From positions 1-41,111 of the forward strand of contig JAHAZB010000047.1 of NCBI GenBank assembly GCA_018384175.1: a stretch of DNA of 41,111 nt, read 5' to 3'. Shown here piece after piece: positions 40,082 to 41,111 of the stretch (position 1 is its first letter; each line of letters opens with the position of its first letter). A program made the translations under genes and the position numbers. The notes beneath the pieces were generated by a model. That model worked only from the letters and a program-made list of their open reading frames with translations. It was not told where the DNA came from and made no database searches. The DNA is from Eubacteriales bacterium (GTDB taxonomy: Bacteria; Bacillota; Clostridia; UBA1381).

Positions 40082-40270
40082 ATGAAAAATAATTGTATGC
40101 AGCGCTTACGGAAGCTTATCACGATGGTGATCAGGCTTCTTTTTTATTATATAAAAGAAGAGAAAAATTTAATGTTGCTTTTTGAGAAGCTTATCGTTTT
40201 GACGGTCAGCTTCTTTTTTTATACTCAAAATCTGAAAGGAGGAAGTCGATGTGTAGAAAAAGATGAGTAA
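40082..40270 (+). CDS. Possible leader peptide with embedded attenuators
   Basis: A 62-codon frame beginning MKNNCMQRLRKLITMVIRLL at the sixth base after the unit-5 TATAAT, basic and hydrophobic. Two intrinsic terminators of similar sequence lie inside it (40111-40145 and 40186-40220). That is not expected inside an ordinary gene and fits a leader whose translation decides read-through. It could also be only a non-coding leader. The frame ends 66 bases before the next gene's ATG. Confidence 0.4.
   Translation: MKNNCMQRLRKLITMVIRLLFYYIKEEKNLMLLFEKLIVLTVSFFFYTQNLKGGSRCVEKDE
40111..40145 (+). terminator. First attenuator-like terminator
   Basis: GAAGC...TCAC (40111-40122) and GTGA...GCTTC (40127-40139) pair around GATG with a small internal loop; T6 follows. 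It begins with GAAGCTTATC, as does the second copy. Confidence 0.75.
40186..40220 (+). terminator. Second attenuator-like terminator
   Basis: GAAGCT (40186-40191) pairs with AGCTTC (40208-40213), with inner ATCGT / ACGGT pairs and loop TTTG; T7 follows. It resembles the first terminator closely enough to suggest duplication. Confidence 0.75.
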
Positions 40271-40336
40271 ATTCAAAACCAGAAAACTTTGTGCACCAAA
40301 TGCACACAACAAATTGAAAAGGAGATTTTAGAAATT

Positions 40337-40690
40337 ATGAAAAACGCAGTTATTTATTTAGTAAACAAAAATGTAAATTCTCTTGCAGAAGAAGAAAGAG
40401 AAATTAGAACACACGCGGAAAAGATTCCCGATGTAAGAATCACTGATATTTATATTGAGGAAAAATCAGTGGATTGTAAGCAACTGGTTACGCAACTTTG
40501 CGAGAAGATTGACAAAGGCGAGGTTCAGATGATTCTTACAAATAGTTTTGCTTTTGGCGGAAGGATAAGCGTTGGACCTCTTGCCAATAAAATTCACGAA
40601 AAAGATATTGATATATTAGTAGGAAGCAGATTTCCGTTTGTGAATAATACTGGGGAGAATTTGAGCGGCATTAAAGAATTCGAACTGTAA
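40337..40690 (+). CDS. Small protein resembling a recombinase catalytic domain without its serine
   Basis: 117 residues. NAVIYLVNKN, EEREIRTHAEKIPDVRITDI and KIDKGEVQMILTNSFAFGGR follow the strand-helix order of a serine-recombinase N-terminal domain (compare VAIYCRLS at 40963). The position of the nucleophile Ser is occupied by Asn/Lys, so it cannot cut DNA in that way. This likeness is by eye and weak. Start ATG 40337 has aaggag about 12 bases upstream, slightly far. It lies downstream of the attenuator pair and is the first normal gene that the promoter array could serve. Confidence 0.65.
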   Translation: MKNAVIYLVNKNVNSLAEEEREIRTHAEKIPDVRITDIYIEEKSVDCKQLVTQLCEKIDKGEVQMILTNSFAFGGRISVGPLANKIHEKDIDILVGSRFPFVNNTGENLSGIKEFEL

Positions 40691-40754
40691 TAAACATCCT
40701 GTCCCTGTTCATATTACTGTAATAGAGTAACCCATTTAAAGGAGGCTGACAGTT

Positions 40755-40892
40755 ATGGACAAAAAGAAAACTCAACAAGATTATCTTAAGAACAAATTCA
40801 AAAGTGGCGACTGTCCTGACAAAACTCAGTTCTCCGAAAAGTGGGTTGAACTGATTAACAGGCAGGAGAAAGCCAAGGCTGCAAAAAGGTAG
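40755..40892 (+). CDS. Small hypothetical protein before the recombinase
   Basis: 45 residues, very basic and helical: KKKTQQDYLKNKFKSGDCPD, then KTQFSEKWVELINRQEKAKA. An aaaggagg site lies 8 bases before the ATG. It is followed after 67 bases by the serine recombinase, whose -35 box overlaps its stop. Small basic proteins next to large serine recombinases can act as directionality factors; nothing in the sequence proves that here. Confidence 0.7.
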   Translation: MDKKKTQQDYLKNKFKSGDCPDKTQFSEKWVELINRQEKAKAAKR

Positions 40893-40918
40893 ACATGAAG
40901 AGCATTTTATGGTATAAT
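40890..40918 (+). promoter_or_regulatory. Promoter of the serine recombinase gene
   Basis: TAGACA, 17 bases, TATAAT, with the recombinase ATG 41 bases after the -10 and aaggagag between. It lacks the six-base RTG arrangement of the array. Confidence 0.75.
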
Positions 40919-40959
40919 ATATATGCAGCGGTTTGTTCTGTCCTAAAGGAGAGAAGCCA

Positions 40960-41111
40960 ATGGCAAAAGTAGCAATTTATTGCCGCTTATCTGAAGAAGA
41001 CAAGGACAAACTGAACAAAACTGACGATTCTAATAGTATTCAGAATCAAAAATCAATGCTTTTGCAGTATGCTATGCAACAGGGGTGGGAAGTTTATAAC
41101 ATTTACAGCGA
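40960..41111 (+). CDS. Large serine recombinase, N-terminal part only
   Basis: The gene runs off the window edge after 50 codons. KVAIYCRLSEEDKDKLNK holds the catalytic Ser of the YxRxS motif, and DSNSIQNQKSMLLQYAMQQG is the typical second segment of resolvase/invertase-family catalytic domains, as in large recombinases of Clostridial integrative elements. It probably integrates and excises the accessory region or an element that begins to the right. C-terminal domains not visible, so the subtype is open. Confidence 0.93.
   Translation, partial: MAKVAIYCRLSEEDKDKLNKTDDSNSIQNQKSMLLQYAMQQGWEVYNIYS

Larger units (their letters stand above)
39442..40084 (+). repeat. Array of five promoter units with a start codon six bases after TATAAT
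   Basis: In each unit a TGN-TATAAT extended -10 box is followed by exactly six bases and then RTG-AAR. Four of the five have TTGAAA or TTGAAG exactly 17 bases before TATAAT. Intervals between units are 156, 207, 128 and 114 bases, so it is not a simple tandem repeat. DNA between units is AT-rich with small repeats, such as ATGACACTAAA three times near 39536-39567 and AAATTTATAAGGGA twice near 39773-39805. No other gene fits the region. Transcription would begin near the RTG codon. Individual units are listed below. Confidence 0.8.

Noticed and set aside
39442-40084. Regularly recurring words considered as a CRISPR array
   Set aside because: The conserved part is a promoter with start codon, intervals vary from 114 to 207 bases, and no cas genes are present.

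Overview
The window looks like chromosomal DNA of a low-GC Gram-positive anaerobe, most likely a gut member of the Clostridia (Bacillota). Reasons: AT-rich DNA with strong Shine-Dalgarno sites and consensus-like sigma-A promoters, a fructose PTS operon of Firmicutes type (fruR-fruK-fruA-ptsH-ptsI), a SDR-type fructuronate reductase next to uxuA, a remnant of a CotJC-like spore-coat/manganese-catalase gene, and a large serine recombinase at the right edge. No rRNA, tRNA or CRISPR array was seen.

Layout. 1-1180: rnhB and yraN. 1250-1485: a small unexplained frame with two strong hairpins, then a terminator. 1491-4715 (minus): a secreted GH26-like protein, a GtrA-like membrane protein and an AraC regulator. 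4821-6923 (plus): tail of a Gfo/Idh oxidoreductase coupled to uxuA and uxuB (hexuronate catabolism). 7008-7793 (minus): unknown protein. 8013-13628 (minus): the fructose operon with general PTS genes, preceded by a clear promoter and four adjacent 10-bp FruR-type repeats. 14082-20143: AraC regulator divergent from an enolase-superfamily / GH10-like / MBL / SDR / RraA-like operon that ends in a broken glycosidase-like gene. 20184-20378 (minus): truncated cotJC-like tail.

20400-41111 is accessory in character. It holds an unknown membrane-tailed protein, a 21-residue repeat protein split by one stop codon from a CFI-box-type C-terminal domain, a gutted BREX type 1 defence locus (brxA, half of brxB, most of pglZ; brxC, pglX and brxL absent), a HAD / GNAT-PUA / ASCH three-gene module, a long run of redox, detoxification and stress genes (27633-36338), then small mobile-element-type genes (36838-39336, 40337-40892) and the start of a serine recombinase (40960 to the edge).

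The most unusual structure is at 39442-40084: five irregularly spaced copies of an extended -10 promoter (four with TTGAAA/TTGAAG at 17 bp), each followed exactly six bases after TATAAT by ATG or GTG and then a Lys codon, so that transcripts could begin at the start codon. The last copy opens a frame holding two similar intrinsic-terminator hairpins, like an attenuated leader. A second theme is that at least five genes keep one or both ends but have lost the middle or one end (Gfo/Idh, GH10-like, glycosidase-like, cotJC, brxB-pglZ). This is either real reductive decay or a feature of the assembly, and reads should be inspected.

Functional assignments come from reading motifs and overall sequence character by eye; no database search was run.
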